DNA of 14,827 bases, from NCBI GenBank assembly GCA_041477005.1, contig JBGOUJ010000124.1, positions 1-14,827 of the forward strand, read 5' to 3'. Shown in pieces: positions 7,927-14,654 of this stretch (position 1 is the stretch's first letter; the number at the start of each line of letters is the position of its first letter). The DNA comes from JBGOUJ01 sp041477005 (GTDB lineage Bacteria > Acidobacteriota > Terriglobia > Bryobacterales > JACQDG01). The notes under the pieces are model-generated. The model saw only the letters and a program-made list of their open reading frames with translations. It was not told the origin of the DNA and ran no database searches. The position numbers and the translations under genes were made by a program.

Positions 7927-9390
7927 TTGCTAAACCTTGGTCGCTTCGCAGTGCTCTCTTTCCTGCTGCTTCGGCTGGCATCCGCCCAGGCGCCCGCTGA
8001 TCCGTCGCTGAAAATCGGTGACGTTGCCGTCTCCGCCTCGCTTCGAACCCGCGTCGAATCCTGGGATTGGTTTCAGGGCAACGCTAACAACAGTTACACC
8101 TTTCCCGGCTCCATTCTGCGTTTGAGCTTGAGCGAATCCCGGAAAACCTTCGACTGGCAACTGGAAATCGCAGCGCCGTTTCTACCAGGCCTGCCCAATG
8201 GCGCAATCGCGCCGGCAGCCCAGGGACAGCTCGGCTTCGGCGCCAGCTATTTTGCGGCCAATGGCCGGAACCGGAACGCGGCGATGGTCTTCGCCAAGCA
8301 GGGCTTTATTCGCTTCAACAAGCTCGGAGGCGCGGACGGGCATTCGTTGAAGCTGGGCCGCATGGAGTTCATCGACGGCACGGAGGTTACGCCCCACGAT
8401 GCAACCCTCGCGGCGCTGAAGCGGGACCGCATCGCGCACCGACTGATCGGCAATTTCAGCTTTTCGGATGTCGGCCGAAGTTTTGACGGGCTGCACTATG
8501 TGTGGAACCGGCCGAAGCTGAACTTCACGTTCTTCGGGGGCCGGCCAACCCGTGGCGTCTTCCAGGTGGATGGCTGGGGCGAACTCAATTGCAACGTCTT
8601 CTACGGCGCCCTGACTGGGCAAATCACCGGCAGGAGGAGCAATATCGAATGGCGCGCATTCGGCTTGGGCTACAGCGATTACCGGGACAACGTCGTGAAA
8701 GTCGACAATCGTTCTGCGGCCGCGCGGACGGTGGACACCGGGCACCTCCACCTCGGCACCTATGGGGGCCACTACATCCAAGCCATCCAGACCTCCTTCG
8801 GCACGGCCGACCTTCTATTCTGGGGCGCGCTGCAAACCGGCTCGTGGGGCAAGCTCGATCAGCGTTCCCGGGCATTCGCTGCAGAGGCCGGATGGCGGCC
8901 GCCGGTTCTTCTCAAGGTGCGACCCTGGCTTCGCGGCGGCTACAACTATGGGTCGGGAGACGGGAACCCAAACGACAGTACGCACGGCACCTTCTTCCAG
9001 GCGCTTCCGACACCTCGCGTCTACGCCCGCTTTCCCTTCTTCAACATGATGAACAACCAGGATGCTTTCGGGGAACTGATCTTCCGGCCATCCAAAGCGG
9101 TCACAATCCGGGCCGACGTTCACTCGCTGCGGCTGGCGAACAAGAACGACCTCTGGTACTCAGGCGGCGGGATGTTCCAGCCCTGGACGTTCGGCTACAC
9201 GGGGCGGCCGTCCAACGGCCAAACCGGCCTCGCCACGCTATACGACGCCAGCGCCGACTACAACGTGAACCCTCATTTCTCGATCGGCGCCTACTATGGC
9301 CATGCTGCAGGCAAGCTGGTCATTGAATCCATCTATCCAAACGGTCGCAACGCCAATCTCGGGTACGTGGAATTGACGTTCCGCCTGTGA
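7927..9390 (+). CDS. Outer-membrane beta-barrel porin, alginate-export family
   Basis: This is a 487-residue predicted outer-membrane channel. Residues 1-20 form a signal peptide ending ASA-QA, and the rest shows repeated amphipathic strands rich in Gly, aromatic and Arg residues. It ends in the usual barrel terminus (YVELTFRL). The style matches the alginate-export (AlgE-like) family; alginate itself is unlikely here. Being last in the operon, it may let nitrate or nitrite cross the outer membrane (inference). The start is a TTG at 7927, just after the chaperone stop. GTG 7951 would leave too short a signal. An ATG overlapping the chaperone stop (7914) is in another frame and stops after about 28 codons, so a start-region frameshift is possible but not needed. 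Confidence 0.82.
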   Translation: MLNLGRFAVLSFLLLRLASAQAPADPSLKIGDVAVSASLRTRVESWDWFQGNANNSYTFPGSILRLSLSESRKTFDWQLEIAAPFLPGLPNGAIAPAAQGQLGFGASYFAANGRNRNAAMVFAKQGFIRFNKLGGADGHSLKLGRMEFIDGTEVTPHDATLAALKRDRIAHRLIGNFSFSDVGRSFDGLHYVWNRPKLNFTFFGGRPTRGVFQVDGWGELNCNVFYGALTGQITGRRSNIEWRAFGLGYSDYRDNVVKVDNRSAAARTVDTGHLHLGTYGGHYIQAIQTSFGTADLLFWGALQTGSWGKLDQRSRAFAAEAGWRPPVLLKVRPWLRGGYNYGSGDGNPNDSTHGTFFQALPTPRVYARFPFFNMMNNQDAFGELIFRPSKAVTIRADVHSLRLANKNDLWYSGGGMFQPWTFGYTGRPSNGQTGLATLYDASADYNVNPHFSIGAYYGHAAGKLVIESIYPNGRNANLGYVELTFRL

Positions 9391-9435
9391 AGCGTCAGGC
9401 ACGCCCTCGCGGGGTTTCACCGGTGGCGCAGGCGC

Positions 9436-9939
9436 TTACACTGCGGCAGGCGCCGTTTGGTCCATCTGGGCAAGCAGCCGGACCTGCTCTTCGCAGGAGA
9501 ACGATCGATCTGCGAGCGCCAGTAGATCGTCTTCTTCGGCAATGATGTGAGTCTGCACGGCGTCATGAAACTCGATGCCCAGCCGGTACAGTTCCTGTAG
9601 ATCCCGCTCCACAGGCGCCTCCGGCCAAGCGGCGAGCACCTCATCGAGAAAGCCTTCGATCTGGCGAGTTTCAGCGTGCTGTTGGTCCATGCGAGCCAGC
9701 AACGCGGGCTCGCGGTCCCGTATGGCGGAATAAAAGACCTCTTCTTCGCGTTCGAAATGCGGCGTGGTCAGGCGGCGAATTTCGTGGAAATGCCGGCGAA
9801 TGTCGTGCACGAGGCCCGGCGTGAGATGAAGCAGCGCATCGAGCATCGAGTCGAGTTGTGCTTCGATCTTGCGATGGTCGGCGCGCAAAGAATCGGAAGC
9901 GGGCGTCGGGCTCAAGCTTGCACTTCTTTCTGGATGCAC
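9436..9939 (-). CDS. Hemerythrin-like di-iron protein
   Basis: This 167-residue four-helix protein carries the spaced ligands of a hemerythrin-type non-heme di-iron site: His22 (DHRK), His61-x3-Glu65 (HFERE), His88 (QQHAE), His125 (FHDA) and His131 with Glu135 (HIIAE). Such domains bind O2 or NO, and standalone forms often act in NO or oxygen sensing and storage. It is the last gene of a minus-strand operon and overlaps the NnrS-like gene by 28 nt, so the two are probably translationally coupled. The start at 9939 is a GTG with no good ribosome-binding site; a TTG at 9915 is an alternative that keeps every ligand. The exact biochemical role is unknown. Confidence 0.82.
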   Translation of the reverse strand: MHPERSASLSPTPASDSLRADHRKIEAQLDSMLDALLHLTPGLVHDIRRHFHEIRRLTTPHFEREEEVFYSAIRDREPALLARMDQQHAETRQIEGFLDEVLAAWPEAPVERDLQELYRLGIEFHDAVQTHIIAEEDDLLALADRSFSCEEQVRLLAQMDQTAPAAV

Positions 9940-11672
9940 TGCTGGAGAGCCGGGGCCAGCACTTCGTAACGAATATGCCGCAGGCGGCAGGCCTGCTCCA
10001 GCGTGACCGAGCGAGCGAACAGGCGGCGGGCCACGGGGTTATTGATTAGCGTGAAGCCGAACGCCTCAAAGACCGGCGTTGTCGCCGGATAGCGGGTGAT
10101 AATGTCAAACACAGAAGTTTGCGGAGACACGGTGACCGGTCCCGCCACATGGGCGGCGGCGGCCGATCTGTAATTCATGATCCGCCACAGGTCCGTCGCC
10201 CACCAGATCAATCCCACAACTTCGACCCAGGCGCTCAGCGCCATCACCGGAAAGGCCCAGGGCTGCGTGTCAGTCAGGATCTGAAAGAACACCCGCATGC
10301 CATTCCCGATGTTGAGGAGCCAGAAGGGAACAGCCAGTGATCGCAAGCTGCGCGGGCCGGCGCCCGCCAGCACCGGCACCGTCTTGCTCGAAACGCCCAC
10401 GATCATCATGCTGATGAAGCCCACCGTGAAGGCATGCCGGTAAGCGCCGAAGTAGGCGTGAGAGAAGACCACGCCCACCGCGAAATCGTAGGCCGGCATC
10501 AGGATCAGCAGGCCCAGCGCAAAGGCGGCCCAGCCGTAAGCGGCGCGGATGAAGCGGAGCGCGCGGTCCTCCTCCACGCCGGCGGAATAAAGACGAAAGG
10601 AGCGGATCAGGATCACCACGGCGGCCAGCAGGCCGAGCAGGCTCAGCTCGAGCGCCGCGCCCCACACCGGCCGGCGTGTCCGGATCAACAAAGAGTAGGC
10701 CGCAATGTTACCGGCCACCGACAGATTCCAGAGATAAAAAGCCCAGTTCGAGGCCCGCGGAGACACTTCGCGAAAGCCGTAAATAAATGGCAGAAAGCGC
10801 TGGCTCACGCCGAGGATCATGCCGCCGGCGAAACCGAGGAGCTGCAAGTCGCGCCAGGGCCCGTCGTAGAGTCCGATGAACCGGATCCACTCTTTGGAGC
10901 CGCTGACTACGGCCGAAGCCACGAAAACCCACAGGTCAAACGCAAAAGCGGCGATCATCCAGCCGAGGGCGGCGTAAAGAAACTTTTCATACGGCTCAGC
11001 GGGCTGCTTGGAAGAGCGAATCGACTGGGCGATGATCAGGGCGAAGACGATCACCACCATCAGCTCCACCGCGCCGGCAACCGTTCCCGAGATCCTCCAG
11101 AATGGCGAGGCCTGCCACAGATCGGCCAGGCAGCGCACCGTCAACGCGGCCACCATGAAGTAAAGTGTGGCGGCAGCCAGGCGAGGCCTCCAGAGAGTCG
11201 TGAGCTTGAACCGCGGGAAGGCCTGGTAGGCGAAGCCCATTACGAAGAAAGTCACCCATCCGGCGACCTGCGCGTGAGCGTGGGCCCAAATCAAGGCTCG
11301 CATGTCGAGCGCGGCGAGCTGGCGCCTGGCGGCCAGCACCGCCAGGTTGATACCGCCAAAAACGCAGCCAAAGGTGAACATGACGATGATGGCCGCCTTG
11401 AAGAAGCGCCGATAGATTACGTCGGCCGGCCCTGGCTCGTAGACGAGATCGGACGGGTTTACCAGATCTGCCCGCGCTGCTTGCCTGAGTTCGTTGAGAA
11501 GCTGTGCTTCCGGTATGCGGTGGGCGCGCGCAAAAAACGACAGCCGCTCCTGCGGCCCCTCCGGGCCGCCGCAACCGAGCAAACCGTAACGGTCGAATAC
11601 CTTCCGGCATCCGGGATATCGCCGGATAATGTCCGGCAGAGTCATATCGCGATCGATGAGCCGATCGTTCAT
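9912..11672 (-). CDS. nnrS-like: NnrS-like heme/copper membrane protein flanked by two DUF542/DUF1858-type domains
   Basis: This 586-residue protein has three parts. Residues 8-62 form a small domain with GLLGCGGPEGP, like the DUF542/DUF1858 modules linked to RIC and hybrid-cluster proteins. Residues about 88-498 hold roughly 12 membrane helices with NnrS features: WAHAHAQVAGW (His131, His133) and YRHAFTVGFISMM (about 411-423). Residues 516-580 form a second small domain with no CxxC pair. NnrS proteins protect against NO-related damage in denitrifiers. The start is ATG 11672 because GGGGAGGG lies just upstream; the slightly longer TTG start at 11687 lacks this. The ATG overlaps the ferredoxin frame's stop (ATGA). 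The domain calls are from motif recognition. Confidence 0.87.
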   Translation of the reverse strand: MNDRLIDRDMTLPDIIRRYPGCRKVFDRYGLLGCGGPEGPQERLSFFARAHRIPEAQLLNELRQAARADLVNPSDLVYEPGPADVIYRRFFKAAIIVMFTFGCVFGGINLAVLAARRQLAALDMRALIWAHAHAQVAGWVTFFVMGFAYQAFPRFKLTTLWRPRLAAATLYFMVAALTVRCLADLWQASPFWRISGTVAGAVELMVVIVFALIIAQSIRSSKQPAEPYEKFLYAALGWMIAAFAFDLWVFVASAVVSGSKEWIRFIGLYDGPWRDLQLLGFAGGMILGVSQRFLPFIYGFREVSPRASNWAFYLWNLSVAGNIAAYSLLIRTRRPVWGAALELSLLGLLAAVVILIRSFRLYSAGVEEDRALRFIRAAYGWAAFALGLLILMPAYDFAVGVVFSHAYFGAYRHAFTVGFISMMIVGVSSKTVPVLAGAGPRSLRSLAVPFWLLNIGNGMRVFFQILTDTQPWAFPVMALSAWVEVVGLIWWATDLWRIMNYRSAAAAHVAGPVTVSPQTSVFDIITRYPATTPVFEAFGFTLINNPVARRLFARSVTLEQACRLRHIRYEVLAPALQQCIQKEVQA

Positions 11673-11911
11673 CCGGACCCTCCCCAAAGCGGCGTCTCTC
11701 CGCGGTCTTGTAAATCCTGTCGCCGGTCAGCACGATCGCGCCAGCCGGACAAAATTTCCGAGCATTGGGGCGTCTCGGCGTAACCAACGCACTCCGTGCA
11801 GTAAAGCGGCTCGATCCGGTGGATCGGATCGAGGGCGAGGATGGCGTGGTTCGGGCCTACTTGAGCACAGAGGCTGCATGCGGTACATTCGTCGGTGATT
11901 ACGTAAGCCAA
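11669..11911 (-). pseudogene. 2[4Fe-4S] ferredoxin, frameshifted and missing one ligand (apparently decaying)
   Basis: The reading frame begins with TTG at 11911, with GGAGGA five bases upstream, and encodes LAYVITDECTACSLC, a classic bacterial ferredoxin start. The fourth cysteine of the first cluster is glycine (AQVGPNHAI; GGC where TGC is expected). The second cluster starts well (CTECVGYAETPQC) but then loses its C-P motif. Removing one A from the AAAA run at 11751-11754 restores SEICPAGAIVLTGD in the next frame. That corrected frame has no stop before it runs deep into the NnrS-like gene, so a single sequencing error does not explain everything. The uncorrected frame ends at TGA 11669, overlapping the next ATG. 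A ferredoxin here would fit electron supply for NO repair. Confidence 0.72.
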
Positions 11912-11922
11912 CGGAATCCTCC

Positions 11923-12606
11923 ATGCTCTCGCGCAAAGCCGAGGTCCTCGCCCGAACACCCCTGCTGGCCAGCCTGACCCCGGCCGAGATTGAGCCTCTC
12001 GCACAGCGCGCCGTGGAGAAGCGCTTTGCGCCGGGCGAGGTGCTGTTCCGGGAGGGTGAAGATTGCGCCGGCGTCTTCGTGCTCGGACAAGGAAGCGTGA
12101 AGATAGTCAAGGCCTCGCCATCCGGACGCGAGATTATGCTCGCCGTCGAGTCCGCGCCATCGAGCGTGGCCGAGGTTCCCCTCTTTGACGGCGACCCTTA
12201 TCCCGCTTCGGTGACTGCAATCGGCGACGTGGTGGCGTATCTCATCACCAAGAAAGACTTCCAGCATGTCTGCCGGCAGCATCCCGAGGTACCGCTGAAG
12301 GTTCTCGCCGTAGTGGGGCGGCGATTGCGGCGCCTGGTCTCCATCATCGAGGCGGTAACCTTCGGCAGCATCCGGCAGCGGCTGGCGCGGACCCTGCTCG
12401 AGTTTGGCGAGCAGGCCGGCGGCGATTCCTTCCCGCTGCCGGTGACCCACCAAGAGCTCGCGTCGCGGCTGGGCACGGTGCGGGAAGTGGTCTCGCGCAA
12501 CCTCGGCCGGTTTCAGGCTGAGGGTTTGCTGCGCATCCAGGGACACGAGATTCACTTGCTCGACCGTCCAGGACTGAACCGCGAGGCCGAGACCGAAATG
12601 ACATGA
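11923..12606 (+). CDS. Crp/Fnr-family transcription regulator, Dnr/HcpR-like
   Basis: This 227-residue regulator has an N-terminal cyclic-nucleotide-fold domain (about 10-125), a dimer helix and a C-terminal winged helix (about 150-215). The recognition helix reads T185-V-R-E-V-V-S-R192. Arg187 matches CRP Arg180 and Glu188 matches CRP Glu181, while Ser191 matches FNR Ser212, predicting a GTGA half-site as in the three palindromes of this window. The N-terminal Fe-S cysteines of FNR are absent, and the cAMP-contacting Arg-Ser is replaced (AEVPLFDGDPYPAS), so neither O2 sensing by a cluster nor cAMP binding is likely. NO sensing through heme, as in Dnr and HcpR, is inferred. The start is divergent from the ferredoxin with only 11 bp between start codons and no clear ribosome-binding site. 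Confidence 0.88.
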   Translation: MLSRKAEVLARTPLLASLTPAEIEPLAQRAVEKRFAPGEVLFREGEDCAGVFVLGQGSVKIVKASPSGREIMLAVESAPSSVAEVPLFDGDPYPASVTAIGDVVAYLITKKDFQHVCRQHPEVPLKVLAVVGRRLRRLVSIIEAVTFGSIRQRLARTLLEFGEQAGGDSFPLPVTHQELASRLGTVREVVSRNLGRFQAEGLLRIQGHEIHLLDRPGLNREAETEMT

Positions 12607-12720
12607 CTGCCGCATCGCACTTTCCACTCTATCGGCAGGCAGGCCAATGATCGGTGACCGGGGTCACAGCCTGCTAAGGCAAGGAAATGAAGATCCGGCG
12701 CGGTCTGGAATCGGTAGCGC
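12607..12720. other. Convergent gap between regulator and RIC genes
   Basis: No protein gene is convincing in this 114-base gap. It holds the palindrome at 12653-12668. No T-rich intrinsic terminator is visible for either converging gene, although the palindrome itself (GTGAC-CGGG-GTCAC) could form a hairpin in RNA. Confidence 0.5.
12653..12668. promoter_or_regulatory. Orphan Crp/Fnr-type operator in the convergent gap
   Basis: GGTGA (12653-12657), six bases, TCACA (12664-12668) differs from TGTGA-N6-TCACA at one half-site base and is perfectly symmetric over GTGAC-CGGG-GTCAC. It lies past the 3' ends of both neighbouring genes, so it has no obvious target. The flanks (TGATCG before, ACCGGGGTCACAGC within and after) closely resemble those of the site at 13484-13499, which suggests duplication or a promoter that has lost its gene. 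Confidence 0.5.
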
Positions 12721-13437
12721 TCAACTCTTCCGCTCGAGCGCCGCTGCGCGCGGAAACAGGACATTATTTTCGAGATGGATGTGCACGTGCAGATCGGCCT
12801 CCAGAATCTGGAGGCGCTGGAATAACACTCGATAGGTGATGCAGCCATCGGGCGGCACGGCGTAGCCGGAGGTAAGGCGGCGCATTTCGCGCAGCGCACC
12901 GGCCGCGCTGTCGTGCTCGGCTTCCATCATCCGAACCGGGTTGCTCACCGAGCCGCCGGGAGCAGGAGGGAGCGCCGTGCCCGCCCCGGCAGCGGCTTCC
13001 ATTTGCTTGACGAGTGGAAATAGAACCATCTCTTCCTTCATCATGTGAGTGGTCAGCTCGGCCTGAAGGCCCGCGAACGTCTTTCGCAGGGGAAGCAGCG
13101 AATCCGCGTACTTCAAGCTATGCGCCGCGATCACGTTCTCGATCATCCGAGCCAGCTCCGGCAACTCTGTGCGCAAATAGGCATGGTGCCGGGCGACGAT
13201 GTGATCGGCCAGCTCCGTCAAGGATGCGGCCTGCCAGTCGCGCTCGTCGTTTGCCGGAGCCGCTGCCTCGATCTCGGCCAGCAACTCTTCAGTCGAGATA
13301 CCCTTTGCGCGGCAAACCTGCTCGACCGGCCGGTCACCACCGCAGCAAAAATCGATTTGATGCTTTTCGAACACCCGCACCGCCTGCGGGTTCCCGGCCG
13401 CGATGGCGCCGAGCTTTTCGTTGGCTCTCAAGGTCAT
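12721..13437 (-). CDS. ric/ytfE-like: RIC / YtfE / ScdA di-iron protein (repair of iron-sulfur centres)
   Basis: RIC proteins repair Fe-S clusters damaged by NO or peroxide and can reduce NO at a di-iron site. The N-terminal ScdA/DUF542 domain contains the CCGG motif (Cys31-Cys32). The C-terminal hemerythrin-like domain shows ARHHAYLRTELP, HMMKEEMVLFP, AEHDSAAG and HVHIHLENNVLFPRA, which together give the di-iron His and Glu ligands. The product is 238 aa from the ATG at 13437, which has GGAG at a good spacing; the upstream ATG at 13449 (242 aa) has no well-spaced site. The gene diverges from the radical SAM gene across a Crp-type palindrome centred about 54 bp upstream. A start of transcription near 13450 would place that palindrome at -41.5. 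Confidence 0.92.
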   Translation of the reverse strand: MTLRANEKLGAIAAGNPQAVRVFEKHQIDFCCGGDRPVEQVCRAKGISTEELLAEIEAAAPANDERDWQAASLTELADHIVARHHAYLRTELPELARMIENVIAAHSLKYADSLLPLRKTFAGLQAELTTHMMKEEMVLFPLVKQMEAAAGAGTALPPAPGGSVSNPVRMMEAEHDSAAGALREMRRLTSGYAVPPDGCITYRVLFQRLQILEADLHVHIHLENNVLFPRAAALERKS

Positions 13438-13483
13438 CGTTTTCTCCATCGTCTTCAGGCTAATCTCTCCCGGCCGTGATCGC

Positions 13484-13499
13484 TGTAACCGGAGTCACA
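13484..13499. promoter_or_regulatory. Crp/Fnr-type operator in the divergent RIC / radical SAM promoter region
   Basis: TGTAA (13484-13488), six bases, TCACA (13495-13499) differs by one base from TGTGA-N6-TCACA. The symmetry extends to CTGT..ACAG. It sits in the 77-base gap between the RIC start (13437) and the radical SAM start (13515). Its centre (13491.5) is 41.5 bp from base 13450 on the RIC side, fitting class II activation with a leader of about 13 nt. On the other side, 41.5 bp falls exactly on the internal ATG at 13533. Binding by the nearby regulator is inferred. Confidence 0.6.
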
Positions 13500-13514
13500 G
13501 CGCCTGAAGACTCC

Positions 13515-14651
13515 ATGCCTTACCTTGGAGACATGCAGAGCTTCGATGAGGCGCCTTTCCTGGTGATCTGGGAGGTGACGCAAGCTTGCGACCTGGCTTG
13601 TGCGCATTGCCGGGCTTGCGCCGTGCCCTCCCGCCACCCGCTGGAGCTGACCACGGGCGAAGGCTTCCGACTGCTCGAGACCGTGAAAAGCTTCGGTGAT
13701 CCTTTGATGGTCTTCACGGGCGGCGATCCGCTGAAGCGTCCGGATTTGGGAGCGTTGCTCGAGAAGAGCGTGGGCCTCGGCCTGCGCACTACGGTCACGC
13801 CCAGCGCGACGCCGCTGCTCGACTCTCAGGCGATAGCCGGCTTCAAGCGCGCGGGAGTTTCCCGCATGGCCGTGAGCCTGGACGGCCCGGACCCGCTGAC
13901 GCATGACAGCTTCCGGCGCGTCCAAGGCTCGTTTGCCCGCACGCTGTTCGCGCTCGATGAAGCTCGCCGGCTGGGTCTGGAAACGCAGGTCAATACCACC
14001 GCGAGCCGCCACAACCGCCTTCGCCTGGCCGAAATCGCCGGCATCGTGGGACAGTCGGGCGCCCGGCTCTGGAGCGTGTTTTTTCTGGTACCCACGGGAA
14101 GGGCTTTGGTCCAGGACGACTTGAGCGCCGAGGAGTACGAGGAGGTGTTCGCTTTCCTGTACAAGCTGGCCAAGGTAGCCCCGTTCGACATCAAGACTAC
14201 AGAGGCGCAGCACTATCGCCGCTACGTGGCTCAGCAGCGGAAGGCCGAGGGCGCCGCCGCCCTGCCGCGCGCTCCCGGCCCCATCGCCCGGCAAGCCGGC
14301 ATCAATGATGGCAAGGGCTTCGTTTTCGTTTCCCACACCGGCGAAATCTACCCGAGCGGTTTCCTGCCTGTTTCCGCCGGCAACATCCGCAAGGATTCAC
14401 TGGTGGATGTCTACCGCCGATCGCCGCTTTTCCTCCAGCTTCGAGAGAGTGACAATCTGGGTGGTAAGTGCGCGCGCTGCGAGTATCGGAACCTGTGCGG
14501 CGGCTCGCGCTCCCGCGCCTACGCGCTGACCGGAGACTGGCTGGCTGAAGAGCAGCGGTGTGTGTATGAGCCTATTCAACGGTTTGTCGGGGAGAGCGCC
14601 AGGGCCGTGGACGGGGCAAGAGTGCGAGTTCTTGTCGGTATTTCAAAGTGA
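13515..14651 (+). CDS. Radical SAM/SPASM protein of the TIGR04053 / NirJ-AhbD-like type
   Basis: The 378-residue enzyme has the radical SAM motif Cys25-x3-Cys29-x2-Cys32 in TQACDLACAHCRA, followed by the SAM-binding TGGDP stretch and a conserved SLDGPD segment. A C-terminal SPASM-type set, Cys319, Cys322, Cys328 and Cys349 (KCARCEYRNLCGG), probably binds a second Fe-S cluster. The sequence looks like the uncharacterised TIGR04053 group, related to heme d1 and alternative heme enzymes (NirJ, AhbC, AhbD). Heme modification or peptide maturation are both possible. The GTG frame start at 13476 would put the operator inside the gene, so ATG 13515 (GAAG upstream) is chosen; ATG 13533 (372 aa) is also plausible. 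Divergence from RIC across a shared operator suggests a role under NO stress. Confidence 0.85.
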   Translation: MPYLGDMQSFDEAPFLVIWEVTQACDLACAHCRACAVPSRHPLELTTGEGFRLLETVKSFGDPLMVFTGGDPLKRPDLGALLEKSVGLGLRTTVTPSATPLLDSQAIAGFKRAGVSRMAVSLDGPDPLTHDSFRRVQGSFARTLFALDEARRLGLETQVNTTASRHNRLRLAEIAGIVGQSGARLWSVFFLVPTGRALVQDDLSAEEYEEVFAFLYKLAKVAPFDIKTTEAQHYRRYVAQQRKAEGAAALPRAPGPIARQAGINDGKGFVFVSHTGEIYPSGFLPVSAGNIRKDSLVDVYRRSPLFLQLRESDNLGGKCARCEYRNLCGGSRSRAYALTGDWLAEEQRCVYEPIQRFVGESARAVDGARVRVLVGISK

Positions 14652-14654
14652 TTC

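Noticed and set aside
9387..9420. GTGAA...TTCAC pairing after the porin gene as a terminator
   Set aside because: The outer stem is five pairs, the inner pairing is poor and there is no T tract.
10434..11783. A long plus-strand open frame (449 codons) opposite the NnrS-like gene
   Set aside because: Its product is His/Arg/Glu-rich low-complexity sequence, typical of the antisense of GC-rich membrane protein genes.
12096..12111. GTGA-N6-TCAA inside the regulator gene, a possible fourth operator for the ferredoxin/NnrS operon
   Set aside because: Only the TGA-N6-TCA core matches well; such cores are expected by chance a few times in a window this size, and it lies in coding sequence.
12647..12835. 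A 62-codon open frame downstream of the orphan operator
   Set aside because: It runs antisense into the RIC gene and its product resembles nothing known; it is more likely a shadow frame, although it follows the orphan site.
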